Part shown: positions 9,466-18,867 of the stretch, piece after piece
Numbering within the stretch: the stretch's first letter is position 1
Layout: every line of letters starts with the position of its first letter
From: Lithodes maja
Taxonomy: Eukaryota > Arthropoda > Malacostraca > Decapoda > Lithodidae
NCBI GenBank assembly: GCA_037953745.1
Contig: JBAKBP010001388.1
Coordinates: 62,001 to 126,000 of the forward strand
Direction of reading: 5' to 3'
DNA: 64,000 nucleotides
Notes under the pieces: generated by a model
Told to the model about the DNA's origin: nothing
What the model saw: only the letters and a program-made list of their open reading frames with translations
The model's database searches: none
Made by a program: the position numbers and the translations under genes

Positions 9466-9483
9466 CAGTTTTACGTGATTAAT

Positions 9484-9672
9484 AACACGTGATGTATTAA
9501 CACAATAAAACAGTATTTCCAGTATGACAATAACATTTACCAAGGACAACGTGATGTATTAACACAATAAAACAGTATTTCCAGTATGACAATAACATTT
9601 ACCAAGGACAACGTGATGTATTAACACAATAAAACAGTATTTCCAGTATGACAATAACATTTACTGTAAATG
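9484..9672. repeat. 62 bp tandem repeat, 3 units
   Basis: gtgatgtattaacac starts at 9489, 9551 and 9613. Each unit includes aaacagtatttccagtatg and acatttaccaaggacaa. The same core is used again in the array at 10003-10254. Confidence 0.9.
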
Positions 9673-9718
9673 TTCAAAATTCCTTGTAAATGAAACATTT
9701 ACCAAGGACAACGTGATC

Positions 9719-9992
9719 TATCTATCTATCTATCTATTGCCTGACGCCGTGATCCCCGAAGGGGTGGCCACGAACGAACCGCCCCCATGCACCTCTGTCC
9801 CCAGTCAGTCGACGCCCCTCCCCCCAACCAGCACCGCCTTCGTTCATGTAGTTCCTCACTCCATCCTTCCACCTCATATTCGGTCTACCTCTCCCCCTCT
9901 GTCCCTCCACCTCGCTCTCGTACACCCTCTTAGTCATTCTCTCGCTTTCCATACGTTCCATATGGCCGAACCATCTCAAGTTGTTCCTTTTC
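9719..9992 (-). mobile_element. LINE-B 3' end with target-site duplication
   Basis: Minus-strand 3' part of LINE-B: a (TCTA)n/(TAGA)n tail at 9719-9738, then sequence encoding the family C-terminus (LRWFGHMERMESERMTKRV, RGRGRPNMRWKDGV). It is bordered by acaacgtgat at 9709-9718 and again at 9993-10002, a 10 bp target duplication. The insertion lies inside the minisatellite unit and is young enough to keep exact duplications. Confidence 0.85.
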
Positions 9993-10002
9993 ACAACGTG
10001 AT

Positions 10003-10254
10003 GTATTAACAAAATAAAACAGTATTTCCAGTATGACAATAACATGTACTGTGCTGTATTACTTTACGGTCGTTAAGTAATTTATTAACACAATAAAACA
10101 ATTTCCAGTATGACAATAACATGTACTGTGCTGTATTACTTTACGGTCGTTAAGTAATTTATTAACACAATAAAACAGTATTTCCAGTATGACAATAACA
10201 TGTACTGTGCTGTATTACTTTACGGTCGTTAAGTAATTTATTAACACAATAAAA
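10003..10254. repeat. About 79 bp tandem repeat, 3 units
   Basis: atgtactgtgctgtattac recurs at 10044, 10121 and 10200 with acggtcgttaagtaattta and the shared core aaaacagtatttccagtatg. The middle spacing is 2 bp shorter. It is a longer version of the 62 bp unit on the left. Confidence 0.9.
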
Positions 10255-11452
10255 CCCTGATGGTAACAAAGGCTTTAAAGTATCCCCAATAGGCTCAACA
10301 CAGCTAACTCAAAGACAACTGCAGAGGTTGAAGTAACTAAACTAAAGGTTTCTAAATACCCCTGATGGTAACAAAGGCTTTAAAGTATCCCCAATAGGCT
10401 CAACACAGCTAACTCAAAGACAACTGCAGAGGTTGAAGTAACTAAACTAAAGGTTTCTAAATACCCCTGATGGTAACAAAGGCTTTAAAGTATCCCCAAT
10501 AGGCTCAACACAGCTAACTCAAAGACAACTGCAGAGGTTGAAGTAACTAAACTAAAGGTTTCTAAATACCCCTGATGGTAACAAAGGCTTTAAAGTATCC
10601 CCAATAGGCTCAACACAGCTAACTCAAAGACAACTGCAGAGGTTGAAGTAACTAAACTAAAGGTTTCTAAATACCCCTGATGGTAACAAAGGCTTTAAAG
10701 TATCCCCAATAGGCTCAACACAGCTAACTCAAAGACAACTGCAGAGGTTGAAGTAACTAAACTAAAGGTTTCTAAATACCCCTGATGGTAACAAAGGCTT
10801 TAAAGTATCCCCAATAGGCTCAACACAGCTAACTCAAAGACAACTGCAGAGGTTGAAGTAACTAAACTAAAGGTTTATAAATACCCCTGATGGTAACAAA
10901 GGCTTTAAAGTATCCCCAATAGGCTCAACACAGCTAACTCAAAGACAACTGCAGAGGTTGAAGTAACTAAACTAAAGGTTTCTAAATACCCCTGATGGTA
11001 ACAAAGGCTTTAAAGTATCCCCAATAGGCTCAACACAGCTAACTCAAAGACAACTGCAGAGGTTGAAGTAACTAAACTAAAGGTTTCTAAATACCCCTGA
11101 TGGTAACAAAGGCTTTAAAGTATCCCCAATAGGCTCAACACAGCTAACTCAAAGACAACTGCAGAGGTTGAAGTAACTAAACTAAAGGTTTATAAATAAC
11201 CCCTGATGGTACAAAGGCTTTAAAGTATCCCCAATAGGCTCAACACAGCTAACTCAAAGACAACTGCAGAGGTTGAAGTAACTAAACTAAAGGTTTTTAA
11301 ATACCCCTGATGGTAACAAAGGCTTTAAAGTATCCCCAATAGGCTCAACACAGCTAACTCAAAGACAACTGCAGAGGTTGAAGTAACTAAACTAAAGGTT
11401 TCTAAATACCCCTGATGGTAACAAAGGCTTTAAAGTATCCCCAATAGGCTCA
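10255..11452. repeat. 105 bp tandem array, about 11.4 units
   Basis: ccctgatggtaacaaaggc recurs every 105 bp from 10255 (10360, 10465 and so on). Units are almost identical; visible variants are tctaaata/tataaata/tttaaata and a one-base rearrangement near 11198. It stops abruptly at ataggctcaaaatcgcg. The length is divisible by 3, but each frame has stops, so it is not coding. Confidence 0.95.
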
Positions 11453-11939
11453 AAATCGCGTCATATGTCGGAGAGGGTTAACTCTGTAACTCCCCTATCA
11501 TACACCATTACCAGCATCACCAACTATACCTGCTATTATATCCACACCATCATCACTATTCACATTATAATCACTACTACTACTACTACAATCCTCATCA
11601 CAACCACCACAACCTACCTCATGTAAAGTATATAGCATTCTCTCCCAACTCATCATCACCACCAATTCCCTTCACCACCACCACCACCACCACCACCATC
11701 TCTCCACCACAATCTACGGTACCTCATGTATCGATCAATCTCTTCAGCTCCATCATTTTATGCTGCACCACCACTTTTCAGTCTCTCTCTCTCTGTTTAG
11801 TGACAAATTATATATATAAGATGGTATTTTTATCATTCGTGGCAGAATAGGGTAAAGTTTCATTCATTTAGATATATTTCATGCATCTAAATTGAGCTTC
11901 TTTCTTTCATTTGTTCATTCTTCTATATACTGTATAACT
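11453..11939. other. Low-complexity spacer
   Basis: Rich in CAC/ATC trinucleotides, including (CAC)n at about 11670-11699, then AT-rich sequence. No gene recognised. Confidence 0.6.
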
Positions 11940-12013
11940 GTCTTCGTAGCGCAATGGATAAATGCACTGAATTTCAGTGTGAGCATCCTAGGTTCGAATC
12001 CCTGGACTGCCAC
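11940..12013 (+). repeat. tRNA-derived SINE head or tRNA pseudogene
   Basis: Has an A-box-like tagcgcaatggata and a perfect B-box ggttcgaatcc, plus a T-stem. The anticodon arm is a near-perfect palindrome (actgaatttcagt) lacking the conserved U33, and the acceptor arm does not pair well, so a functional tRNA is unlikely. Downstream tttcattaattgag resembles the body after the tRNA-like unit at 46960. Confidence 0.6.
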
Positions 12014-12130
12014 ATGTATTTGTTGATTTCATTAATTGAGTTTAGGAGTAAAGTTGGTTGGTGGAGGTAACATAATAATATTCCTTCCTTCCTTTTAATC
12101 ATTCAACTCTTGCATTCCTTCTTTCATCTC

Positions 12131-12162
12131 CCCCCCCCCCCCCCCACACACACACACACACT
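12131..12162. repeat. Poly-C and (CA)n tract
   Basis: A run of C followed by eight or nine CA units; simple sequence. Confidence 0.9.
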
Positions 12163-12288
12163 TTCCTTGAGGGTTTATTCAGGCGAGCACACACGAACAT
12201 TAATTAGTATGGCGAGGTATAATTGGTGATTGGTGTATCGCCCATGTCGATCGCTAAATGACGCTAATATTACCATTTGTAATCCCAT

Positions 12289-12500
12289 TTTATGTGGGGG
12301 TATTGGGGGCAGGGGGCTAGGAATCCTTCTCCCCTTGTACAATTCTCCTACTAGACGAAACAGAAAGGGGCGCGTGAACGCGAAAGTGGTCCCGGGCCTC
12401 AAGAATTGGAACTTTAAATATTGTTCCTGTTCAGGCTCTGTCTCGTGTCAGCCACCCCCAACTATGGGGTATGTGCCTGGGCTACATACATACATTGGCC
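12289..12500 (+). repeat. LINE-C 3' UTR copy with (CATA) tail
   Basis: Shares ggctaggaatcc, ccccttgta and aattctcctact, and the terminal gctctgtctcgtgtc / ccccaa / atggggtatgtgcctg with 30226-30475, ending in a short (CATA)n tail. No coding sequence. Confidence 0.65.
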
Positions 12501-12708
12501 CCAAGATTTTCTGTATTGCAAAGCGGTGGAGGTACACTCGATGAAAAAACAATCTTTATACTAACGCTCTAAACATTCTGGAAGTGGGTCGAAATGTTAT
12601 GATAATACCTCACAGACGTATGTTTCACCCGATTCATTCCGTTCACCCTAGATTATTTACAGCTCACCAGTGTAAAGATTGATTTTTGGTCGAGTGCACT
12701 TTGAGCGT

Positions 12709-12825
12709 ATGGTACCTAGATGGGGATAAATGTCTTAAAACCGTAGGCTGAATGGGGCCAAATGGATACAAGCCAGAGAAAGTTAGAAAAGGACAGAACA
12801 CAAACAGGTCACCCCCCTTAACTCG
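12709..12825 (-). repeat. FB-A2 fold-back, right arm
   Basis: Contains gatggggataaatgtctta, gtaggctgaatggggcc and aatggatacaagccagag, and ends ggtcacccccctTAA. It matches the right arms of 52659-53015 and 53641-54006. The left arm is absent. Confidence 0.6.
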
Positions 12826-13312
12826 GGTTCGCTCGGGGTCAGGTCACGGGTGAGACAGCTGCGGTGTACAGGCGCATTAATAAAGCTGGTATCACACGAG
12901 AGCTTTTATAGTCCACATTCGATGATCAACATTTTTGGTATATTTTACACTGGTATCGAAACTAGACTGATGGTAGATGAATTTAGGTGACAGAAACAGT
13001 TTAAATGTTTACCTCATAAGCTGCCAGACCAGTGTTGAGGATAAATGTTGAGGGAAAAAGCGCTCGTGCGATACCGGCGTAAGTCATGTCTCAACTGGCA
13101 TAATGTTTGCCTCGCTCTGTAGGCCTACTGTATTAATGTCCGTCAGATGTTGAATAGGGTGGATAAATGTGGGAACATGTTGGTATATCTCACTCAAGGT
13201 GTTGGTCTGAACAATTGCCCACTTGCGAGTTTCAGGTTACCATATGGAAGTTGGAGCCGAAAACATGGACACTAATGCAATAATAATGTCGGTTTCTGAT
13301 GGATAGAGCGTA
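12826..13312. other. Mostly unrecognised; FB-D arm at 13218-13312
   Basis: Bases 13218-13312 (ttgcccacttgcgagtttc ... ggaagttggagccg ... gtttctgatgga) match the FB-D arm at 63480-63580. The rest has no feature I can name. Confidence 0.45.
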
Positions 13313-13321
13313 TGATTAATT

Positions 13322-13533
13322 AAACCCCTTCTGTACCGGTGATGCACTTTTTATTCGATTCTGGCAACTATTAGACGATTGTATACAGCTTAAGAAGGAC
13401 GTCTACTCATTCGAAGGCTACAGACTCTCAATTAATCCTTTTAGTGTAACCATATATCCTTCATAATCTTCATAAAATCGTCTAAATGTAGCTATTAAAA
13501 TTAAAACAAAAAACGTCGCCGGTACAGAAGGGG
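13322..13533. mobile_element. TTAA-1 element
   Basis: About 212 bp, opening ACCCCTTCTGTACCGG and closing CCGGTACAGAAGGGG|TTAA. The interior is itself symmetric (ctattagacgattgtatac ... cataaaatcgtctaaatg), so the whole can fold as one long hairpin. No ORF. TTAA borders and CC(C/T) termini are the signature of piggyBac-type target use; assignment is inference. Confidence 0.75.
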
Positions 13534-13607
13534 TTAATGGGTTTATTAATGCATGGTAGTGGGGTATGGGGTGAGGTAGGGGGTAGGTGGAATGGTGGAG
13601 TGATGAA

Positions 13608-13634
13608 AAAACAAACAAACAAACAAACAAACAA
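13608..13634. repeat. (AAAC)n microsatellite
   Basis: Six to seven AAAC units. Confidence 0.9.
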
Positions 13635-13689
13635 GGTAGCAGTCAGTGGTGGGGTAGCAGTGGTCTTGGTGGTAGAGTACAAAGGAGTA

Positions 13690-15622
13690 CATAAGAACAT
13701 AAGAACATAAGAAAATGGGAGTCTGCAGAAAGCCGATTGGCCCAAGCAAGGCAGATCCCTGTCCCACACAACCCCAATTACAAAGCCCAATTATAGGCTC
13801 AACACTCTAATACCCTGAGGATCATCTTACCAAAACGGTTAGAGATTAACGCAGGATTACGGGGGTCTGCAGAGCGCTGATTGGCCCAACCCTGCTGATC
13901 CCCCTTCACACCCAACCCTTCTCGTCCATATGCTTATCCAATTTTATCTTAAAGCTCCCTATCGTTTTTAATCCCACTATAGCACCTGGTAGTCCATTCC
14001 ACCCATCTACAACTCTGTTACCAAACCAATATTTGCCTATATCTTTTCTGAAACGAAATTTATCTAATTTGAAACCATTGGTACGAGTTCTTTCGCTATC
14101 ACTGAGCTTTAGTACATTTGTCATGTTCCCTTTGTTAATCCCACTAACCCACTTGAACACCTCTATCATATCCCCTCTAACTCTGCGTCTCTCTAACGAA
14201 TGTAAGCCTAATTTCTTCAACCTTTCTTTATACGGAAGATTTCTAATATTATGGATCATTTTTGTCATTCTACGTTGTACTCTCTCCAATGAATCTATGT
14301 CCATTCTGTAATAAGGACACCAAAATTGAACAGCATAATCCATATGGGGTCTCACTAATGACAAGTAAAGTTTTAAGATAACATCAGCAGTTCTGTTACT
14401 CACACTCCTAGAGATGAACCCGAGAATCGTGTTTGCCTTGTTTCGAACGCTTATACACTGTTGTCTAGGCTTCAAATCATTGCTAACAAACACACCTAGA
14501 TCTTTCTCACAATTCGAGTTTTCTAATTCCACATTAGCTAGTTTATATTTAACATTTGTATGCATCTTCCCTATCTTTAATACCTTGCATTTGTCAATGT
14601 TAAACTTCATCTGCCAATTTACTGACCATTCGTGTAAGGTATCTAGATCCCTTTGGAGACACTCTATATCTCTATCTGAATCAATTGTTCTCCCCATTTT
14701 GGTATCGTCTGCAAATTTACTTATCCTACTAGTTATACCTAAATCTAGGTCATTTATGTATATAACAAACAACAGAGGACCTAATACAGATCCCTGGGGG
14801 ACACCACTTTTGACTGCTCCCCATTCTGACTTCGTACCATTTATGCTGACTCTCTGCTTCCTACCAATTAGCCATGACCTAATCCATCCCAACAACGCCC
14901 CACCTATTCCATGCGCCTCAACCTTTCTCATCAATCTCTCATGGGGGACTCTGTCGAAAGCTTTACTGAAATCTAAATATATTATATCATATGACTTGTC
15001 ATTATCTACTGCTTCATATACCTCTGAGAAAAAACTAAGCAAATTAGTAAGGCAAGAACGTCCCTGAGTGAATCCATGCTGAGAAGAATTTATTAAATTA
15101 AATGTATCTAAGTGGTTTCTAATTTTACTAGCAATAATTGACTCTAGTAGCTTTCCTATGATTGATGTAAGACGAATGGGACGGTAATTGGATGCTATTG
15201 ATTTGTCACCTTTTTTGAAGATCGGAACTACGTTTGCAAGCTTCCAAGCTTCTGGAACTATACCTGTCTCCAATGACTTGTTAAATAAAAATGTTAATGG
15301 GTAACTTAACTCATCCCTACATTCTTTTAATACTCTAGCATATACCTCATCAGGACCAGGCGATTTATGAGGTTTCAGTCTGTCAATTTCCTTAAGCACA
15401 TCATTTCTACTTATAGTAACCGTACTTAACCTATTTTCTATACTATCGCTATATACCTTACGGACTTCTGGAAACTGTGCCAAATTTTCATTAGTGAAAA
15501 CGGAAAGAAATTGACTATTTAATGTACTGCACATTTCTAAATCATTTTCTGTCATTTCTCCTATCGAAGTTTTAAGGGGACCAATTACATCTCTAACCTT
15601 GGATTTATATAGTTGGTAAAAA
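13690..15622 (-). mobile_element. CR1-A copy 2, 5'-truncated
   Basis: Nearly identical to 764-2697 (only scattered substitutions seen, constant offset of 12925 bp). Octamer tail at 13690-13713. Identity ends at 15622 after ttggtaaaaa, where unrelated FB-A sequence starts. 5' truncation is the usual outcome of incomplete target-primed reverse transcription. A clear target duplication was not found. Confidence 0.9.
13906..15555 (-). pseudogene. CR1-A ORF2 C-terminal part (reverse transcriptase)
   Basis: About 549 codons without a stop: the RT domain (YRPIRLTSIIGKLLE, YLDFSKAFDRVP, SGVPQGSVLGPLLF, FADD) and the C-terminal region. The endonuclease is missing, so the copy cannot retrotranspose by itself. 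Compared with copy 1, differences include S/R in the YRPI(S/R)LT motif, D/N in KG(D/N)MTN and S/G in LP(S/G)AIV, showing recent common origin. Confidence 0.85.
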
Positions 15623-15625
15623 CAA

Positions 15626-15736
15626 TTTTTCTGGCGGGTGATAGTGAGCCTGTAATTTTAGGAGGAAATTATGCCGAAAAACTTACAAATATAATTTGAA
15701 AGGGGGTGTTTTGTTTTTTTAAAGCTTCATGAAGAT
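15626..15736 (+). repeat. FB-A1 arm
   Basis: tttttctggcgggtgatagtgagcctgtaatttt is the diverged version of the FB-A hallmark CTGGCGAGCGATAGCGAGCC, followed by gccgaaaaacttac and tttgaaagggggtgtt as in other copies (for example 55010-55150). Confidence 0.55.
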
Positions 15737-15988
15737 CTAGCGAGGAAACTATATACAGTATAGCGCCAACAAATTTTGACAATTTTCTTGACCCCTTAAC
15801 TTCTCATAACTCAAAAGGGCCTAGAGCAAACTGGCTGTAAATATCCACACCTATTTCCTGGTGGGCTCTTCCCTAATAATAGAAATGTCAGCTCGGTTGC
15901 TTTAATTAATTTTGAGAATGAGAAGTTAAGGGGGTCAAGAAAATTGTCAAGTTCGTTGGCGCTATACTGTATATAGTTTCCTCGCTAG
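15737..15988. repeat. Near-perfect inverted repeat (FB-C type), arms about 85 bp
   Basis: The left arm (ctagcgaggaaactatatac ... ttgaccccttaacttctcat) is repeated in reverse complement at 15904-15988 with few mismatches, around an 82 bp loop. The loop (ctattt cctggtgggctcttccc) resembles the FB-C loop at 5760-5785. It would form a strong hairpin in single strands or RNA. No ORF. Confidence 0.85.
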
Positions 15989-16049
15989 AGGTGTAGGTTG
16001 CCTAGTGCTTTTAGAAATGTGCCTAGTGCCTAGAAAGCGTTTACAATGT

Positions 16050-16261
16050 TTGACCCGTACAGTACCGGTGATGTCATTTTCATTATGTTCAGACTACTAT
16101 TAGACAATTTTATTCAGCTTAGGAAAGACCTCTACCAATACAAAGACTACAGACTATCTCAATTCATCCTTTCAGCTACCATATATCCTTCCTAAGCTGA
16201 ATATAATAGTCTAAATGAAGCTGAAATCAAATAAAACGAGAAATCATCGGTACAGTAGGGG
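16050..16261. mobile_element. TTAA-1 element
   Basis: Right terminus is tcggtacagtaggggTTAA; the left terminus is diverged (gacccgtacagtaccggtgatg, no TTAA). Interior pair: ctattagacaattttattc ... aatataatagtctaaatg. Confidence 0.7.
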
Positions 16262-16373
16262 TTAATGGAATGGTACAGTCGCGCTAATAAGTGATGTCTC
16301 GGCACCAAGTATGTTTTGATCAATAATTGGTATCAACAATATCTTAAGCTTCATATCGAGTGATATAATTTAT

Positions 16374-17424
16374 AAACTCCGGTGTTCCTCAGGGCTCTGT
16401 CCTATCTCCTATTATTTTTCTAATTTTTATAAATGATCTCCTCAACTGTACCTCAATTCCCATCCATTCATAGGCAGACGACTTACACTACTCCATTAGT
16501 TTTTCAGAACGCCCCAGCCAGCAATCCCTCAACGACAAACGTAATGAAGCCATAGAACTCTTAAATTATGATCTAAATACTATCTCCAATTGGGGCAGAG
16601 AAAACCTTGTTACCTTTAATGCTTCCAAAACCCAATTTCTCCATCTATCTACCCGTAAGGAACTCCCAGCAGACTATCCCTTATTCTTCAACAATACAAA
16701 AATCAATCCTTCATCTTCTCTCAATATTCTTGGTGTCTCCCTTTTCTTCTGCTCTCAGTTGGAAGGACCCTATTACCAGTCTTGCTAAGGCAGCCTCCCA
16801 GAAGCTGGGTGTGCTCAACCGCCTTAGGGGGTTCTTTTCCCCTGCACAGCTGCTTGCTCTGTACAGGGGCATAGTGCGTCCTTGTATTGAGTATTGTTCA
16901 CATGTGTGGGGAGGTTCCTCTCACACCGCTCTCCTAGACAAAGTTGAAAGGAAGGCCTTTCGTATCATTAACTCCCGTCCACTCACCAACTCTCTGCAAT
17001 CTCTCTCTCTCCGCCGCAATGTTACATCTCTCTCGCTATTCTATCACTACTATAATAATCAGTGTTCCTCAGAGCTATCCCAGTGTATACCACCTCCTTT
17101 ACGTAGGGCACGTGGTACCCGTCTTGCAACTCAATCCCACCCCTACTCTGTGCAACTCTCCAACCCAAGAGTGAAACGTTACTCTCAAACTTTCTTCTAC
17201 TCAACAGCTGAGCTCTGGAACTCTCTCAGAATCAGTCTTTCCCTCTTCCTATGACTTAAATTGCTTCAAAGTCAGTGTGTCCAGGCATTTTGGCTCGAAC
17301 GTCCCTTGATTTTGGCCCTGTCACTCTTTCAACTATGGGGGAGGCACTCGCTATAGGCAGTTCTGCCTTTTGCCTCCCTCAATCACATAGAACAAAAATA
17401 AAAAATAAAATAAAAAAATATACA
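16374..17424 (+). pseudogene. Jockey-like LINE, 3' part of ORF2 and 3' UTR
   Basis: Starts inside the reverse transcriptase: GVPQGSVLSPIIF (motif B), then HS*ADDLHYS, where the residue before ADD in the catalytic motif has become a TAG. After a frameshift near 16735 the frame continues to about 17254 with SWKDPITSLAKAASQKLGVL, YRGIVRPCIEYCSHVWGGS and KAFRIINS, typical of arthropod jockey-type elements. The 3' UTR ends in an AATAAAAAATAAAATA-like tail near 17400-17424. Truncated 5' and inactive. Related 3' UTR scraps lie at 29300-29470, 48449-48545 and (minus) 62170-62320. Confidence 0.8.
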
Positions 17425-17704
17425 AACATGTTCTGACACACAGTCAGTCAGACCGTGGTGGAGGGCGGACGTGCTTGAGACAGCTGATTCAGCCAGCGCC
17501 TGTTTGGTGGTTTGGTATTTTTGTAGCGTTCATATGTGTTGTCCTTTTGTTTATTAATTATAATTTAAATGCAATTAGTGAATATACTCCCTAGTTAAAA
17601 CAGGTGAGAGTTGAGTTTGATTTGAGTAGGAAAAAAAAAAGTAATGGATATTCCCACCGAAACTTGTGGAGCCGAACAGGTGTAAACAAAGGCCAGCTGG
17701 CAGT

Positions 17705-18814
17705 ATGGCCAGCGGTGGGAGGAACCGGCTCAGCCTGCCCCCAAGCAGGGTAACCAGAGATCCTTATGATCGTGATCATGAGGTATTTGATATTTCAGGG
17801 TTCTCAGAGGAGGGAGTAGCAATATCTGCATTTGCGGTGAGGTTGAATAAACTGGAGCGGAAGCTATAGGAACAGGAGACAAAAAGCTTAGATTATGAAC
17901 GAAGAGAAAAAAGAATGGCAAACCAAATTGGTATTTTGAAGGATGAGAATTACGTGTTAAGGGTTTGTATTAGCGAAATGCAGGAAGAAATGGACAGGAT
18001 GAAGAAAGATATGAAGGATGTTGAATTAAAGAAGGATGAATTTCAAAAGAACGAGGAGGTAAGGAATTTGAAATTTTCGGAGATAGTAAAGGAGCAACAG
18101 ATACATAGGCAGGGAGGTAACTTTGAAAAGGATGTAGTTAAGGTAATTAGACAGAAGGAAAATCTAGTGAGGGAGACTGCTGGAAGAAAGAAATGTATTG
18201 TGATAAGAGGAGATAAGGAGAAACACAATGTAAAGAGAGAGGAGAGAAGTAGGATAGAGAGAGACCGAGTGAGGGAGATTCTACAGGTAGTGGACGAGGG
18301 TGTGAGAGAGTGGGAGAATGAAATTGAAGACATGCATAGAATTGGAAAATATAAACAAGAGTCTAGCTTGTCTAGGCCAATGAAAGTGCAGTTTCGCACA
18401 GTAGGAATAGTAGAGGAAATCATGAATAATAAATGGAGGTTGAAAGATAAGGATTGTCTGAAGCATATTTACATCGAAAAAGACTTGGACTTAGATGAAA
18501 GAAACAAAATGAAAAGTTTGAGGGATGAGGTGAAGGAATTGAATGCCAAAAGAACAGAACAAGAAGTGGATTTTTTTTATTGGAGACTGGTAGGAACGAA
18601 GAAGAGGAAATGGTTCATCAAAAGCCCACAGAGGAAGACGGAGGGGCAAACAGAGAACTTAGGGATGAACGGTCGGACAGGGGAAGCGAGTACCAGTACC
18701 GAAGGACAGGAGGGAGAGACTGGTGTAAACCAGGAACAAGTGAGAGGAACAGGGCAGGTGGAGAGCACGGGGGAGCAAGGGAGAGAAGGTGGAGTGGAAG
18801 CGGGGGGGGAGTAG
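17705..18814 (+). pseudogene. LINE-D ORF1: coiled coil plus RRM-like RNA-binding protein, one stop
   Basis: From ATG at 17705 (MASGGRNRLSL) the frame runs to a TAG at 17867-17869 and then continues in the same frame to 18814, so one nonsense codon splits a protein of about 369 residues. The next ATG is at 17915. Residues after the stop form a coiled coil (KDENYVLRVCISEMQEEMD), then an L1-ORF1-like module (KKCIVIRG ... IEDMHRIGKY ... RPMKVQF ... IYIEKDLDLDERNK). An acidic, low-complexity tail follows. Such proteins coat LINE RNA. The frame ends four nucleotides after an 8-G run; see the candidate -1 shift. Confidence 0.75.
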
Positions 18815-18867
18815 AGTCTGGGAATATTAGGGAAAGAGAAAAAAAGAAAGGTGTAAGAAGGGGGGAA

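Noticed and set aside
10255..11452. 105 bp repeat as a possible 35-residue repeat protein
   Set aside because: Every frame carries stop codons in each unit.
11940..12013. Functional tRNA gene
   Set aside because: The anticodon loop lacks U33, the anticodon arm is a plain palindrome and the acceptor stem pairs poorly. SINE head or pseudogene is more likely. The unit at 46960-47032 is rejected for similar reasons.
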